NCBI GenBank assembly: GCA_003993805.1
Contig: RSEF01000014.1
Span: 1,481,492-1,545,491 of the forward strand
Reading direction: 5' to 3'
DNA length: 64,000 nucleotides
Origin: Himantopus leucocephalus
Taxonomy: Eukaryota; Chordata; Aves; Charadriiformes; Recurvirostridae
Shown here: piece after piece, positions 27,751-40,100 of the stretch
Layout: the number at the start of each line of letters is the position of its first letter
How positions within the stretch are numbered: the first letter of the stretch is position 1
Program-made: the position numbers and the translations under genes
Notes under the pieces: generated by a model
What the model was told of the DNA's origin: nothing
Database searches by the model: none
What the model saw: only the letters and a program-made list of their open reading frames with translations

Positions 27751-27793
27751 ATACCCATATCAAATACTTCTTCAATACCCATCACGAATACTG
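27746..27793. repeat. Imperfect tandem duplication, 24 bp x 2, at CR1 breakpoint
   Basis: Units beginning CTTCAATACCCAT are adjacent (27746-27769 and 27770-27793) with a few differences in the second half. It sits exactly where the CR1 similarity ends, so it may mark the 5' truncation junction or a later slippage event. Confidence 0.8.
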
Positions 27794-30700
27794 TTTTGCA
27801 GAAGTGTTTTCAATTAGTAAACAAATAATCACCATAATAAACTAAGTACAAGCGTACTGGTAGCTGTTCATTTATTTTAACATAGTTTCCAGTACTCACA
27901 GTATTTTTTTAGTAGACCAGTAAGGATAGAGAAGCATTCTTAGATATGGGAGTAAGACTAAAGGCCCCTCTCTAAGCTCAGGTAAGAAAAAACAAAACAA
28001 TGTTTTGCATGTTATAAATAGAAGTGCACTTTCCCTCCTAGCAAGGTTCTTCTGGAGTCTGGCAGGAGTTCAAAGTGCAACTAAGTCAATTACTCTTCCC
28101 CCAAACCAGAAAAGACTTATCTAAAATAATTGCAAGCTGTCAGAAAGTCATCTAGATTTCAACTACATTAAAAAATGTGTCCAAGGTTCATGCACATCTT
28201 CTGAAGACATTAAACCACAGCTGCTTAATTCAGAGCTTCTGGATTCAGGCTGACTGCCAGTGTTGAAGATGCTGCCAAGGCACCAGAGACAGGACCAAGA
28301 AACACACCGAAAAAACCACTCCAACCACTGTATTAGTGAAAACAGGAGAGGTTACAATACACCTGGTAAAACAGGGAACCTTCTTGCCTTAGTAGGTTCT
28401 GTCCAAAGTGTTGAACATGGCAGCAGCAGTACTGGAATTGCAAATAATTAGTGTGCTGCAGTGATTGGTAAACTTGCCTATTATTAGTTGATTTTCCATC
28501 CAAACTATACCATTACTGGAGTAAATTGAAATCAGAATGAGCAAAGGAAATTTAGTGATTCTAGTAGTAAACCAGATTTAGGAAGAAATTTGGTCCTTGA
28601 CTTTGCAGTTTTGGCCACTTTCCCTTGTTCAAGACTGCCTTAATAGATGCATAGAAGGAAACCAGACAGAGCAATCCACCACATTAGTGTGTAACACATC
28701 AGTTTATGAATGGAGACTGACTCAGTTTCTGTACTTGAGGATCCACATACCACGTTCATAAACAGCACCAGGTAGGACAAGGCTGCACTCAAATGAATCT
28801 GAAGAATTGGGAGTTCTGCATAAATCACTCAGTTTAGTGCCTAAATTGTTTACAGAAGTGGGTAGCTAAAATATAACTCTGTTGTTAAAGGGCGAGAGGA
28901 ATCTCAGTGGTCTTTGTGGCACAAAGGTGAATGGGTGGGTTGTGTACATATCAGCAGCTACTGAAAGGTTTGGTGCAACCAAGAGGCATTGTAATAATAA
29001 TTTTAATCTGATGCACAAAAGGATTGACTCACACAGCATTTACAGACTGGGAGCAGCAGGCCAGAGAAATGCCAGGAGGTAGATCAGAGGACTACCAGAA
29101 AAAAAACCAAAAATGCATTGTAAAATACCTTCAAGCCCAAACTCTTCATTGCTGGTAGGAGGGAGAAGTATGTCTGGATGTCACAACAAAGGACTCTTGC
29201 AGACACTCGGTGAAGTCACGCACAGAGGCCAGTGAAGTCACGCACAGAGGCCAGTGAACTGGAGCAAACTGATGAGTTCAAAGAGCAAGAGGGCAAGGCA
29301 GCAAAGATCTCAGCTACAGAGCCCAAACACCCAGCAGGGAAGGCTAAAGGATCAGAAATGCAATTAAAAGTCTGCAGACAGGAATGGAAATATTGACCAG
29401 GGAAGTTACAGAGCTTCAAATGTAGAGACAGCAGGTAACTCCACAGAGAGGGAGAAAAGTGTTAAGGTCAATCTAGGCAGGATTTCAATCAAGAGGAGCA
29501 AGTTAACACCTGGTCAGAGGCTAAGAGGCCATGAAAATTAATCTCTGAAAGCTGCAGAGGAGCTAGCCTGCTGAAAGGGGAAAAGTCTGGTTTAAATTGG
29601 ACAAGTATAACACAGCAGACTAGGAGGTACTGTAGACATACCATACCAGTAAAGTTGCCTAACCCTGGCTAAGTGTTTTTATTAGATCAACAACGGATTG
29701 CTATTTACTACTTCAGATAAAGACAAAAATATTAAAAGAACAGTAAAGACGGGGTTTTATTCACTCAGCAAGTTTTGCTAAGCATCTCTTCCAGAAGGCT
29801 ATTTAGTCCTGTTTCAACAATACAAGTAACAAAATATATTAGTGCCCAAGGCTTTTTCTTCTATGGTGCCTCATTCATTGATACAAATGTGTTTTCATTT
29901 CTTTCTAATGGTTATTCGCATGACTCGGGTTTCAGCTCCCTTTCTATACTCAGTTACAAACACTTACTGTGTATCTCTGCAATGATTTCCAAGGCTCTTT
30001 AATACCCAGGATTTTAACCCTAGGAATGCCTTCTAATCAAGTGACTTTTCAATCTTTTTTCATACACTTAAGTGGCTTGAACTCACACATTTCTCACTTT
30101 AAGACACATTCTGAAACCTCCAAGGCATTTTTATAGATCTTCTTCATAGTCCCTAATTTTGCAACCTCCATCTTAAAAGTTTCCAGGACTATTTGCAACA
30201 GAGAGGTGTTTGCTTCTAGTTTCCTCAAAGCCCTGCTCATTATTGCCTAGACTCCCATTTGTTCCTGTTGCTCTGGGTACCACAATTCTCTTGACTGTCC
30301 AGTGTATTCCCCTCCCAAGAGTTCCTACTAGATTTTTTCCTCTGGGATATGCATTTCATTCAATATCTATCACCTTTCATGTATAAACTGGACGTGCCCA
30401 ACATCCTGCTTTATTTAGCATTCCCCTAACTCACACATCATACCCAAACAATTTTAGAAAGCTTTTATGTTACTTTGCAATCACCAAATAAAACATTGAT
30501 CATCAGGTCTAAGAAAATTCTTCTACCTAAAGAACTTACATTTCCCAAGAGCTTTTAGCTTTTGTACATCCTTATTAAAAGTTATACCAATTCTAAAAAT
30601 TCTGCTTACAACTGTTATTTTCCTAGTAACATAAAACTCATTGCTTTCACCAACCACCACTCAAGGACTGTCCCCTTCTGCTTCTATATTTTCCCTTCCA

Positions 30701-31614
30701 TGTCTTCCCTTTAATATTTTTTAAACTTTTTTTCAATCTTTCATTTACATGTATTACCTTTTATTTCCTGCTTTTCTCATCAGTCTGTTGATTTTTAATT
30801 GCTGGTTTCACTTCATCATTGAATGGGAAAGGTCTTCTGGTTAATGCCATCTCATCCATCTTGACTAAGGAATTACATTTTCATTGTGCAATGAACTTCT
30901 CTTCAGGAAGTTCCAATTCTAAGTTTTTCTTACAATTTCTAAGGTCTTAGAATTTAAGATTTTTTCTAAAAAAAAGTGCTCCTATTTTTCCCCTCCGTCT
31001 GTGGATAGTTTGCACTTTCAAATCACTAGTCTTAGATCTTGAAGCAGAACATAGTGTCACACATACTGTGCCCATCATAATTATAGTACATGCAGCAATA
31101 TTTTTCACAAATGATCTTACAGGAACATAGTGTTATTTTTAAATGCCTTTATTCCAAGTTCCCTTGGCTGGTAGTCTTACTAAATAAGACAGACTGCATA
31201 AGCAATTGACATCCATCAGCCAGCTAGCACTTCCTCCCCTTCGGCCCTTCAAGCACAGAATGGCAAGGTGAGAAAGATGTGTACTGGTGGGATGGCAAGA
31301 CAACAACAGTATCGCTGCCTCCAGCTTCTCCTTTACATAAAATACACCTTGTAATTTAGAAAGCATGACCTGCCCACATGCCACAAATCCAGCAGGTGAA
31401 GGCTGGAAGTCAGCTAGAGAAAACACTTGGGTCTTCAAATACAGCTGCATTTACTGAACTTTCACATCATACAGCTGGAGGTCAAAGGAGATTCTTATGA
31501 ATTACTGAGTGAAAGATTCTGAAATTACAATTGGCAAACAGCAGCATAAATGTAGATTAATACCTGAGTTACACAGAAATTCATATCCCTTTACAGATAC
31601 TACATTTGACCCAG
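27794..31614. other. Non-coding stretch, no gene recognised
   Basis: It contains a 22-bp duplication at 29210-29253 and, from about 29.9 to 31.0 kb, a pyrimidine-rich plus strand (many TTTTC and CTTTT runs). No exon, RNA gene or transposon recognised. Confidence 0.5.
29210..29253. repeat. Perfect tandem duplication, 22 bp x 2
   Basis: The unit from GTGAAGTCACGCACAG to AGGCCA occurs twice without mismatch and is followed by a third partial start (GTGAA). Each unit carries a TGAAGTCACG sequence, a distant relative of a CRE/ATF half-site, which is probably incidental. Confidence 0.9.
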
Positions 31615-32524
31615 GATATATTATTTGACCCAGGAAACTACAGGCCAGTCAGCCTCACCTCCATCCCTGGAAAGATGATGGAACAGCTCACTCTGGGCAT
31701 CATCTCAAAGCATTTGGAGGAAAAGAAGGTTATCAGAAGTAATCAACATGAATTCATCAAGGGGAAGTCATGCCTGACTAATCTGATAGCCTTCTAGGAT
31801 GGCATGACTGGATAGATAGATGAGGGGAGGGCATTGGATGTTCCTTAGCTTGACATTAGCAAGGCTTTTGACACCATGTCCCACAACATCCTCATAGGCA
31901 AGCTTAGGAAGTCTGGATTAGATGAAAGGATAGTGGGGTGGATTGAAGACTAGCTGACAGATAGAGCTCAGAGGGTTGTAATTAGTGGCACAGAGTCTAG
32001 TTGGAGGTTTGTAACAAGTGGTGTTTCCCCAGGGGTCAGTGCTGGGTCCAGCCCTGTTCAATGTATTCATCAACGACCTGGATGACACAAAACTGGGAGG
32101 GGGACTGACACACTGGAAGGCTATGCTGCCATTCAGTGTGACCTGGACAGGCTGGAGAACTGGGCAGAGAGAAAGCTTATGAAATTCAACAAAGGCAAGC
32201 ATAGGGAACTGCACCTGGGGAGGAATAACCCCATGTATCAGTGCAGGTTAGAGGCTGACCTGCTGGAGAGCAGCTCTGTGGAAAGGGACCTGGGAGTCCT
32301 GGTGCACAACGGGATGACCATGAGCCAGCAATGTGCCCTTGTGGCCAAGAAGGCCAATGGCATCCTGGGGTACATCAAGAAGACTGTGGCTAGCAGGTCT
32401 AGGGAGGTCATCCTCCCCCTCTACTCTGCCCTGGTAAGGCCACAGCTGGAGTATTGTGTCCAGTTCTGGGCTCCCCAGTTCAAGGAGGACAGGGAACTGC
32501 TGGAGAGGGTCCAGCAAAGGGCTG
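31615..32524 (+). pseudogene. CR1 LINE ORF2 fragment (reverse transcriptase), dead copy
   Basis: The plus strand encodes recognisable CR1 reverse-transcriptase pieces in order: DPGNYRPVSLTSIPGKMMEQ (RT entry motif), IISKHLEEKKVI, KGKSCLTNLIAF, then FDTMSHNIL, a frameshifted SGV-P-Q-G-S-V-L-G-P-like motif, FNVFINDLDD, and after a junction [41 protein letters not shown] and [10 protein letters not shown]. There are in-frame TAG stops at 31795-31797 and at three later points (after TG near 31812, after VP near 31845, after ED near 31950). There is a one-base insertion in the run before CCCCAGGGG and another in the G run near 32097. The segment that should carry the FADD/YADD catalytic aspartates is deleted between 32081 and 32090. 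Both ends are truncated: it stops at GTCCAGCAAAGGGCTG without the 3' UTR. It cannot make active enzyme. Confidence 0.95.
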
Positions 32525-34066
32525 TTTTTCATTTTGGTATGGGATACTTGTTTGTTTTGGGTGTGGTTTTTTTAATTGGCTTTGGATTTATTTGGCAGAG
32601 TGCTTTTTTTTTTAAAGCACAAAATTCAGTTTAATGTCTGGGGCCTGAAAACATTGGAGTGATATTTCTTATATCCATGGACATGGAACATACTTCGAGA
32701 ATATCACCCCAGACACATCTTGCCTTGAATCTAGCTGCTGTACCTAAGCATATTCACATCGTATCTGTAGTGACAATAACAAAAACTGAAAGTGGACACA
32801 CAAAAGCGGAGTTTCTAAAAGAACAGAAATTCCTGTTTTGAACAAAGTCCAGCTATGATAATTTCTTAGGTCGTGCAAGTCCTTTCTGGGATATAGTTAA
32901 CTCCATAAGCAGAACTGTGAGAAGTTTTTCTTGCTGCATGAGTCACTTCTCTATGCTAGCACAAACACCACTGATGTTACTCAGGATCTTCGTTATAATT
33001 ATCTGGAGATGCAGATCTGCATGAATAATTTATATATTGGGTTGGTAGCAGAACCAAAATATATGTTAAATGTTCATTCATCTCATGCAGAAAACAGAAT
33101 ATCAAGGTGTGTTAAAGGAAGACAAATCTACATTCCCTTTTTTGGGGCAATCTCTAGTTTTACTCTGAAGGATTTTTGCAGACTAGAGGTTTCAGAATAG
33201 CTTAATTACAAACATTCATTTCAAAGTTTTAACAGTCAATGTTTCTGAAAATTTGTCTGCCACTTTTGGAGTACTGCATTTATGCCTGAAAAAGTACAAC
33301 CCAAGTTTAAGTGATTTGTCCCCTCCAAAATGTGTTCTTCAGATAAGTTTCTTCTCCAGTAAAAAATGCCCAAGTTGTAATTGCACATAGATCTGCTTGA
33401 TTCCCTACTTTTAAAGTTTCAGTGCACAACTAGTGAAAGAGCCATCAGTTTCTATCCTTTAGTTCTTGCAACAGAACCAGGGTTTTTTGAAGAAAGTTAT
33501 AAGATTCTGTATTTCCAGTCTCTTATATGTTCTACAGTCAGAGACAAGCAAACTCTAGTTTACACAGATGCACATTGGAAAAGCGTACCTTAGAGTTTTC
33601 CACTCTAAGTGGATCAGTTAAAACATGAAATAATTACATGGACTCCCAGGCTGGCAGGAGCAGCAGACATCAGAGCATTTGGACCTGATGTGTGACCTTG
33701 GGCATTTGCCCTACCTTGGGGTCTATGGGAAGAAGTGCTTGAACCCTTCTTAATCATCACCCTGAAAATACCTGCAACCATGCAACAAGTCTGAAGATGC
33801 TTAATCTTCATGTACTTTCACAACATAAGGTAAAGCTGAATCAATACTAGATTAGACTGTTTACACAGGGCGGGTAAAAACATTTAAAGTCACATGGGGA
33901 CGCTCAATAAAACTGTGCCTGTGCACCCATATTACAGAACTCCTAGTTATTGCACAGCTTCATCTAATCCCACAGATATGTTTATCTGCAGAGTCTTCAC
34001 TAGTACCCAGTTCCAGTCCATGCAGTTTTAGTTTTGGATATGTGCATTTTCTGACTGAGGTGTCTG
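32525..34066. other. Non-coding stretch, no gene recognised
   Basis: It starts with a T/G-rich segment just after the CR1 break. No exon or RNA gene recognised; open frames of up to about 89 codons lack domains. Confidence 0.5.
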
Positions 34067-34118
34067 TTAAGAAAAGTGTTTAAGAAAAGTGCTTAAGAAA
34101 AGTGCTTAAGAAAAGTGC
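34067..34118. repeat. Minisatellite, 13 bp x 4
   Basis: Four head-to-tail copies of TTAAGAAAAGTGC; the first ends in T instead of C. A fifth partial copy (TTAGGA) follows. Nearly perfect units suggest it could vary in copy number between individuals. Confidence 0.93.
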
Positions 34119-37100
34119 TTAGGACAAATTAGCTTTCAAAGCATGTTCAACTACACAGGGAAGATGCACTTGCTGCCTGTCCATCCACCTTCCATAAAGA
34201 ATTAAGTATGCAGTGGTAACAGGACAGTTCTAATGCCATGAACAGAAAAAACATATTTGTGATATATGGGAGGGAATTAACAAAATTCACTACTTTAGGT
34301 CACCAGCCATATTTCAGGGATAAGACCTAGAACTGTCTTCCTCTGCAGTTTTAGTATTAATGTATCGAAACTGCCTGTCAAATAGTCTTGATACTCTTTA
34401 GATCTTAAGTGTACATCTATTTATAAATAAATTATAACATGCATAAACTTAAGAGATGTGGGTCATTACACGGGAGTATAATTAAATCTGCCTGGGTTCC
34501 TACAAGCTTCATAGAAGCCATGATAAAAATCTTCTTGACTTGGATTAAAAATAAATTGTTGAGTAAATTAGATTTCCTGGTGTTTTATCTAATCAATCCA
34601 CCTCTTAACTCAAATTGGTTGGCTTTTTAATTACCAGCAAGTCTCATCCATGTGATGAGGGTTTTTCAGCTCATGTCTTTTCTTTTGGGTATACTATGAT
34701 TTTGGTGGGGGCTGGGAGTTCATGGTGTTGTGTGGGGTAAAAGGGGTCTGGCTTATTTACTTGCATGGGCATATTATTGGAAACCAAGACTTGGGTGATG
34801 CAGGTTAAGGAGAACCTAATTTGTCTTGCATTCTTCTATTTTACATCACACTATTTTGCACAACCCCAGTACATCTCAAGTATAAGCAGCAAACAAATGC
34901 CATTGCTCTGCAAAATATATTAAAACTCCCTAGGTCAAAGTTTCACTTAAGCATATTTCTCAGTTTCCTCAAAACAGTGCTAGAAGGTGATAGTCTAAAG
35001 GCTATTCTTGAATCATTTTAAAAAACAGAAAGGGATCTCTGTTTCTCCTCCTCCTCCCTCTGCAGCCATGTTGAAACGGCAGACTTGAAAACAACCTTAG
35101 TGTTCAGGATTTGACTGGTGCAAGAGGGAAAAATAAATTCAAGTCAGCAGAACACAAGTAAACAAGAGTTCAGTGGGGAATCTCAAAAACTCAGGTAGGT
35201 TTTACACTAATTTTAAGTTTGCTTGAATCCTATGGGAATTTCAGAAAAATTCAGATAATACTGTCTGCATCCTACAACATTCTGGCTCTTCTCTTTACAT
35301 ATTTTTTTTTTCATTTGTACGGGACATTGTCAAATTCACAGAAAGTGTTCTCCTGCATCACAATTGTTTCATTTTTCTAAGTCTTTGTTTGCTCTAAAAC
35401 CGTTGGTGTCTGCTTCCAGAAGGTAAAGGCTCCTACCTTTACCATTTCGCATAGAAACGCCTTGCGTAATACCAGAGGGAATTGCAGCCACCAGGTAATC
35501 CCTTGAGTGACAGCTTTTATCTTGCTGCCCACACTCACTCATCCAGCTTTNAAAAAAAAAAAAAAAACACAAATGCATTTATTCTTTCACCCAGACACAT
35601 AAGACTCAAGAAAAACAACAAAATGAAAAAAGGCTGTACACTTATTTACTCCTATTTGCACACTGCTTTTACCTTGGAAGCCTCAGCAAGTGTTATCAAA
35701 CCAGATATCTCTACCTGTGGGTTGGGTAGGCCAATCTGTCACCAACTCCTTTCTCCCAGTCACTGCCAGTCAACATCCCATTGCCATTCCACCAACCAAC
35801 AGCCAAACTTCAAAACACTGCAGAAAACCTCCTTGGCTCACCATTGTCATACCCAGGCAAGTGCTTTTATATAACAGATCTTTGTCATAGATTTTCTCAG
35901 AGAAATAAAATTGCCTGTCTAGTGGACACCAAATTTGCCTGTTGTTTCCTCTGAGACTTTCTATTCCTCCTTACAAGTCTTTCTACCTGCTATTAATCTT
36001 CCCCACCTTTTATCCTGCTCTGAATTAATTACAAATTCAGATAAGCCCCCCTTTTCCTTTCACCCCTCCCCAGTCAAACAATAGGTAGTAAATCTGTTGC
36101 CACTGGACATCACAAAGGTCAAAAAAGTGTAAATGGGTTTGAGAAATGAGTCCATAGGACTCATCGGGGATGACACAAATTATGACACTCCATCTGCAGC
36201 TCTCAGCTAGGGAGTCACCAAAACACCAGCTCCCTGAGAGGAGACTGGGGAACAAACACTTTATTATATGCCCCCCCCAACCTTAACATCTACCCACTGT
36301 TGAAGACAGAATATCTGTCTAGAGGCACCTTTTATCTGACCACACAGATAAACTGAGGCATGTATATCATTCATCAATTCCTATCACTCCCTCTATAGAC
36401 ACCCAATGTTTTAATCCTGCATTTGAGTTGATAAGGCAAAGAACAGGCACCATGCCAGAGAAATAGTGATATGGCTGAGCTCTGTCTCACACTTTCAGAA
36501 GTTCAGGGGAAGCAGCTCACTTCACCTTTTTTAGAATTGCAAAAGTCTGTATTGCTCAAAATTTGATCATTCATTAGAGATACAGGCCTTGTAGAAAGTC
36601 AGTAGTGTGACACCACCAAGGAGAAAATAGGTTTCTCATAGATACTGAACCCATGATAATATCCCAAAAAGACAAATTTTGCAGTATGTTAAGAGCTTAT
36701 TCTACTAAACTGAAAGTGCATTTTCTTTAGTTCTGCAGTCATTACTGAAACATGTTGCCCTTTTGCTTTAAACTCTGCCCTGAAGGTAAATATATGAAAT
36801 ACCTCAAGTCTTCTGACCTACAGTACTAGCAAAACCCCTCCTGCTTAAAGTATTACTTTATAACAGTAGCTAGATCAAACTACATTTCTTCTTCTTTGCC
36901 CCTGGTATACAAGGGCAGCACAGCAGTCTTCCAGGTTAGCTATTGACCGATTTTGTCATAATGCATAAGGTTCTTAACAAACTAACATGTTCTGTAAATT
37001 CATCCCAATATAATTTTTATTATTACATGAAGAATTTTAAAAACAAAACCAACATTATTCACTTACTTCTAACATTTAAGACAGATTTAAAACAGTATAT

Positions 37101-40100
37101 TTAAAGTGACCAAAATGCAATCTTAAAAAAAAAAAAGCCAGCTCTTTCAAAAAGCCAGTGTTGTTTGAATGTGATCTATACCATCTACCTCTAAACCCTT
37201 AAATACAGCTCAGATTCCAAAACTTTGGTCTATTGACTTGATGTCTTGCCAATACAAATCACAATACTCTTAGGTTATATATGAACAAAGAGGGAGTGCT
37301 AAACTAGTACTGTTAGCAACCTTCATTCATTTTTAAGTGTCTCATTCTCTCAAGGAAATTGCATTTTGCCACCAGAAACATCATTCACAATGCTTTCCTC
37401 CAAATCAGCTGCCAGCTTGTTTGCTTTTACAATGCTTCAGCCAAAAGCATAACTTCAAAACAGAAATTTAAATAGTATAGGGAGGTTTTTTTGCCACCCA
37501 AGAATGTTTCCCAACATGAATTCCCCCATATTTACACAGCCATGTTTCACGCAAATAGAGTTTATATGTCCCATACAGTATATAGCCATATCTGCCAGAA
37601 GGTGATCAAACAGAATCATACTACTTAAGCTTTGCTAAGAGAACAACTGTAAGCCAAAATTTCTGTAGAGAAAGGAAATTTATTAACCTGTTTGTGCTGC
37701 TCTCAAGGAGCTCTCTGTACAACCACCTCTGTCCTACTTGGCTACAGATGGAGAGAAGCAGAGCATATTAACCACCATTAGTAGAGCATATTTATTGGGT
37801 CACCCAAACATTACACACTAAGAACCTACACACATTTTTTTAAAGAAAAAATATTAATCTGGCTTTACACAAAAGAAAGGAATCGTGGGATAAATGGGAA
37901 AACAAGGCCATTGATGTATTTAAGTCTCATTAAATTATGTCATTTGATAGTTGAACACCAGCACCATACAAGGTGATACTACACAGAACAGCAGAGAGCT
38001 GTCTCCTGGCTACGTTGCAGATCCTGCTCCTCTAAGCCAGCTGCAAGGTACCACATGGTTCCAGAGCACTTGACATCTCATTGACTGCCTGTCTCAATCC
38101 AGATTGCAGTCTCAGAGCGAGACTAGGATTTTTACACTCTTTATGGAGGAACAAGGGGGATATTCAGACTTGAAGTTCTCTAGTCTCCATCCAGGAGAGT
38201 CAGGAGGCAGCACAAGGGGGCTGAGCATTCTTTATATTAAACATCTCATGGCAAAAGACAAACACAGCCCATTTAGAAAAAAAAAAAGAGATCACGATTT
38301 AAGACAATCTCAAGATTTCTGATAGCAGCAAAAATTGAGGAGGGATCATTTGTCACAGTCTAGAGGCTGGAAAACTTCATTGCAGGTGCATTTGTCCTGG
38401 CAGTATCTCCGATATCTTACAAGTCACCTCTTGAAGGGGCTAGAGTTATTTCATACACATAAGCACTCATCAGTAAGATCTGACACTAAAATTAAGATGC
38501 AGTTGTGTAAACAACATATCAGAGTCAAAAAACAGATGAGGCAGTTGTTAACTCAAGTACTATATAAACAGGCAAGGATAGTTTAAGTAGGGAGAGATTG
38601 ACATGGCAAACCCACATTATCTACCTTCCTACTTTATCTTAGGAGGCATTTTGACAGGATTGTGGAAAACAATCAAGTTTCCATGAGTAACCTTCCCTGC
38701 AGATTACATCAATATGCTCCATCTAATCTCTTTATCTTTTCCAGGCATTAACGTTTCTATGTCAATCTCCACAGAGCCATGATGTGACAGCAAGACAGAT
38801 GCAGACATTTCATGTTTTCATAAATTTGTTGTGAGGAAAGATTAATCTAATGATGTACAGTCACCAAAGTTTGACATTGTAAAAATCTGCATCAGTGGCT
38901 CCGATTTAGATACATGGTATTTCTGTTTGAGTAAAACCTTTGCAAAGCCTTAGGAATTATTTATTCTGCTCAATCAGCCTACTCTCCACATTTGAGGTGT
39001 GCCAGAGGAGTTTACAAGAAAACAGAAGAGGTTATGCGTAGCTAATAAATACTAATTTATAATGGCTAATTACATTCCAACCAATAATACTTTTATAACC
39101 ACAGGTGAATATATACAGTGGTAATAGTGTTATAGCAGCATTGACGCACATCCTGCCATGGCTGTTTGTGGTGGACAATTGCTTCACGTTGCATGCTGGA
39201 TATCTCCTGTTTTGCCCATCTTTGGCTCCCAAGCTGTCTAGTTACCCAGTCAATGCTTCAGCTTGCTGAAGCCTTTGGAGCCCTCTTTCACTGCACTGCA
39301 GACCACTCCATACTGCAGACTGAAGGATTGCTCAGTGAGATCACACAACATTAACACTACACAGCTTCTCCTATTCTATCTTTCCAAACAACCACTAACT
39401 CATTGAAAACATTGCCTGTGCTTCTACAATACCAAGATAACTGGGTTTTCCCAGTGCAGTAGTAAAGTGTTGTCAGTGTATATCCTCCATTATTTTAAAG
39501 AAAATATCCAAAAAACTTTTTCTGTGGCCACTTAGAAATGAGTCAACATCCCCAAGCCACACCAGAGACAGACAACAGTGATGCTAGTCTGTACATGACA
39601 GAATCGCACCTTATGCTGCTGGCAGAAGGCTGTGTTCAGCTGGGGAAATTACACCTCAATATGCAGGTCCATTAGAGAGCCCAGAAAGTAAATATCAGCT
39701 AATTCAATAATTAATTCAGCCTAAAGCACAACAAATTAAAATAATCCACAGTTTAGAAAATTATCTACAAGAAAGATTGAATATACTGTCACTGTTTAAC
39801 ATAAGGAGGAGAGGAGAAAGAGACAGAAGAAATAACCTCTTTCCCATATCACATTAAATATACCTCTGCTGAGGCTCATGAGGTGTTTTTGTAAATACAG
39901 CCAATTGTCATCACTCTTTTCCCCTCAAAGAGCAAGCTCAATTACAACTTAAAAAAAAAATCAAAATATTTGTTTTCATTTCATGCTCCTTGCAAAGCCT
40001 GTATCTTTAGCATGTTGGTCAAAACCAGACACTTAATCTTCTGTACAACTCTGTCTTCCCATGTGACAGCAAGCATGGAGAAAATCTCAGGTTGGGAGAC

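Noticed and set aside
27597..27828. Open frames on both strands at a CR1 3' end
   Set aside because: They read through the CR1 3' UTR, which is non-coding; the same frames appear at 55953-56214 for the same reason.
32248..32532. 94-codon minus-strand frame
   Set aside because: It is the antisense shadow of the CR1 reverse-transcriptase fragment.
35422..35443. Perfect 8-bp hairpin GGTAAAGG / CCTTTACC
   Set aside because: Too short for a microRNA precursor or known structured RNA; such hairpins occur by chance in 64 kb.
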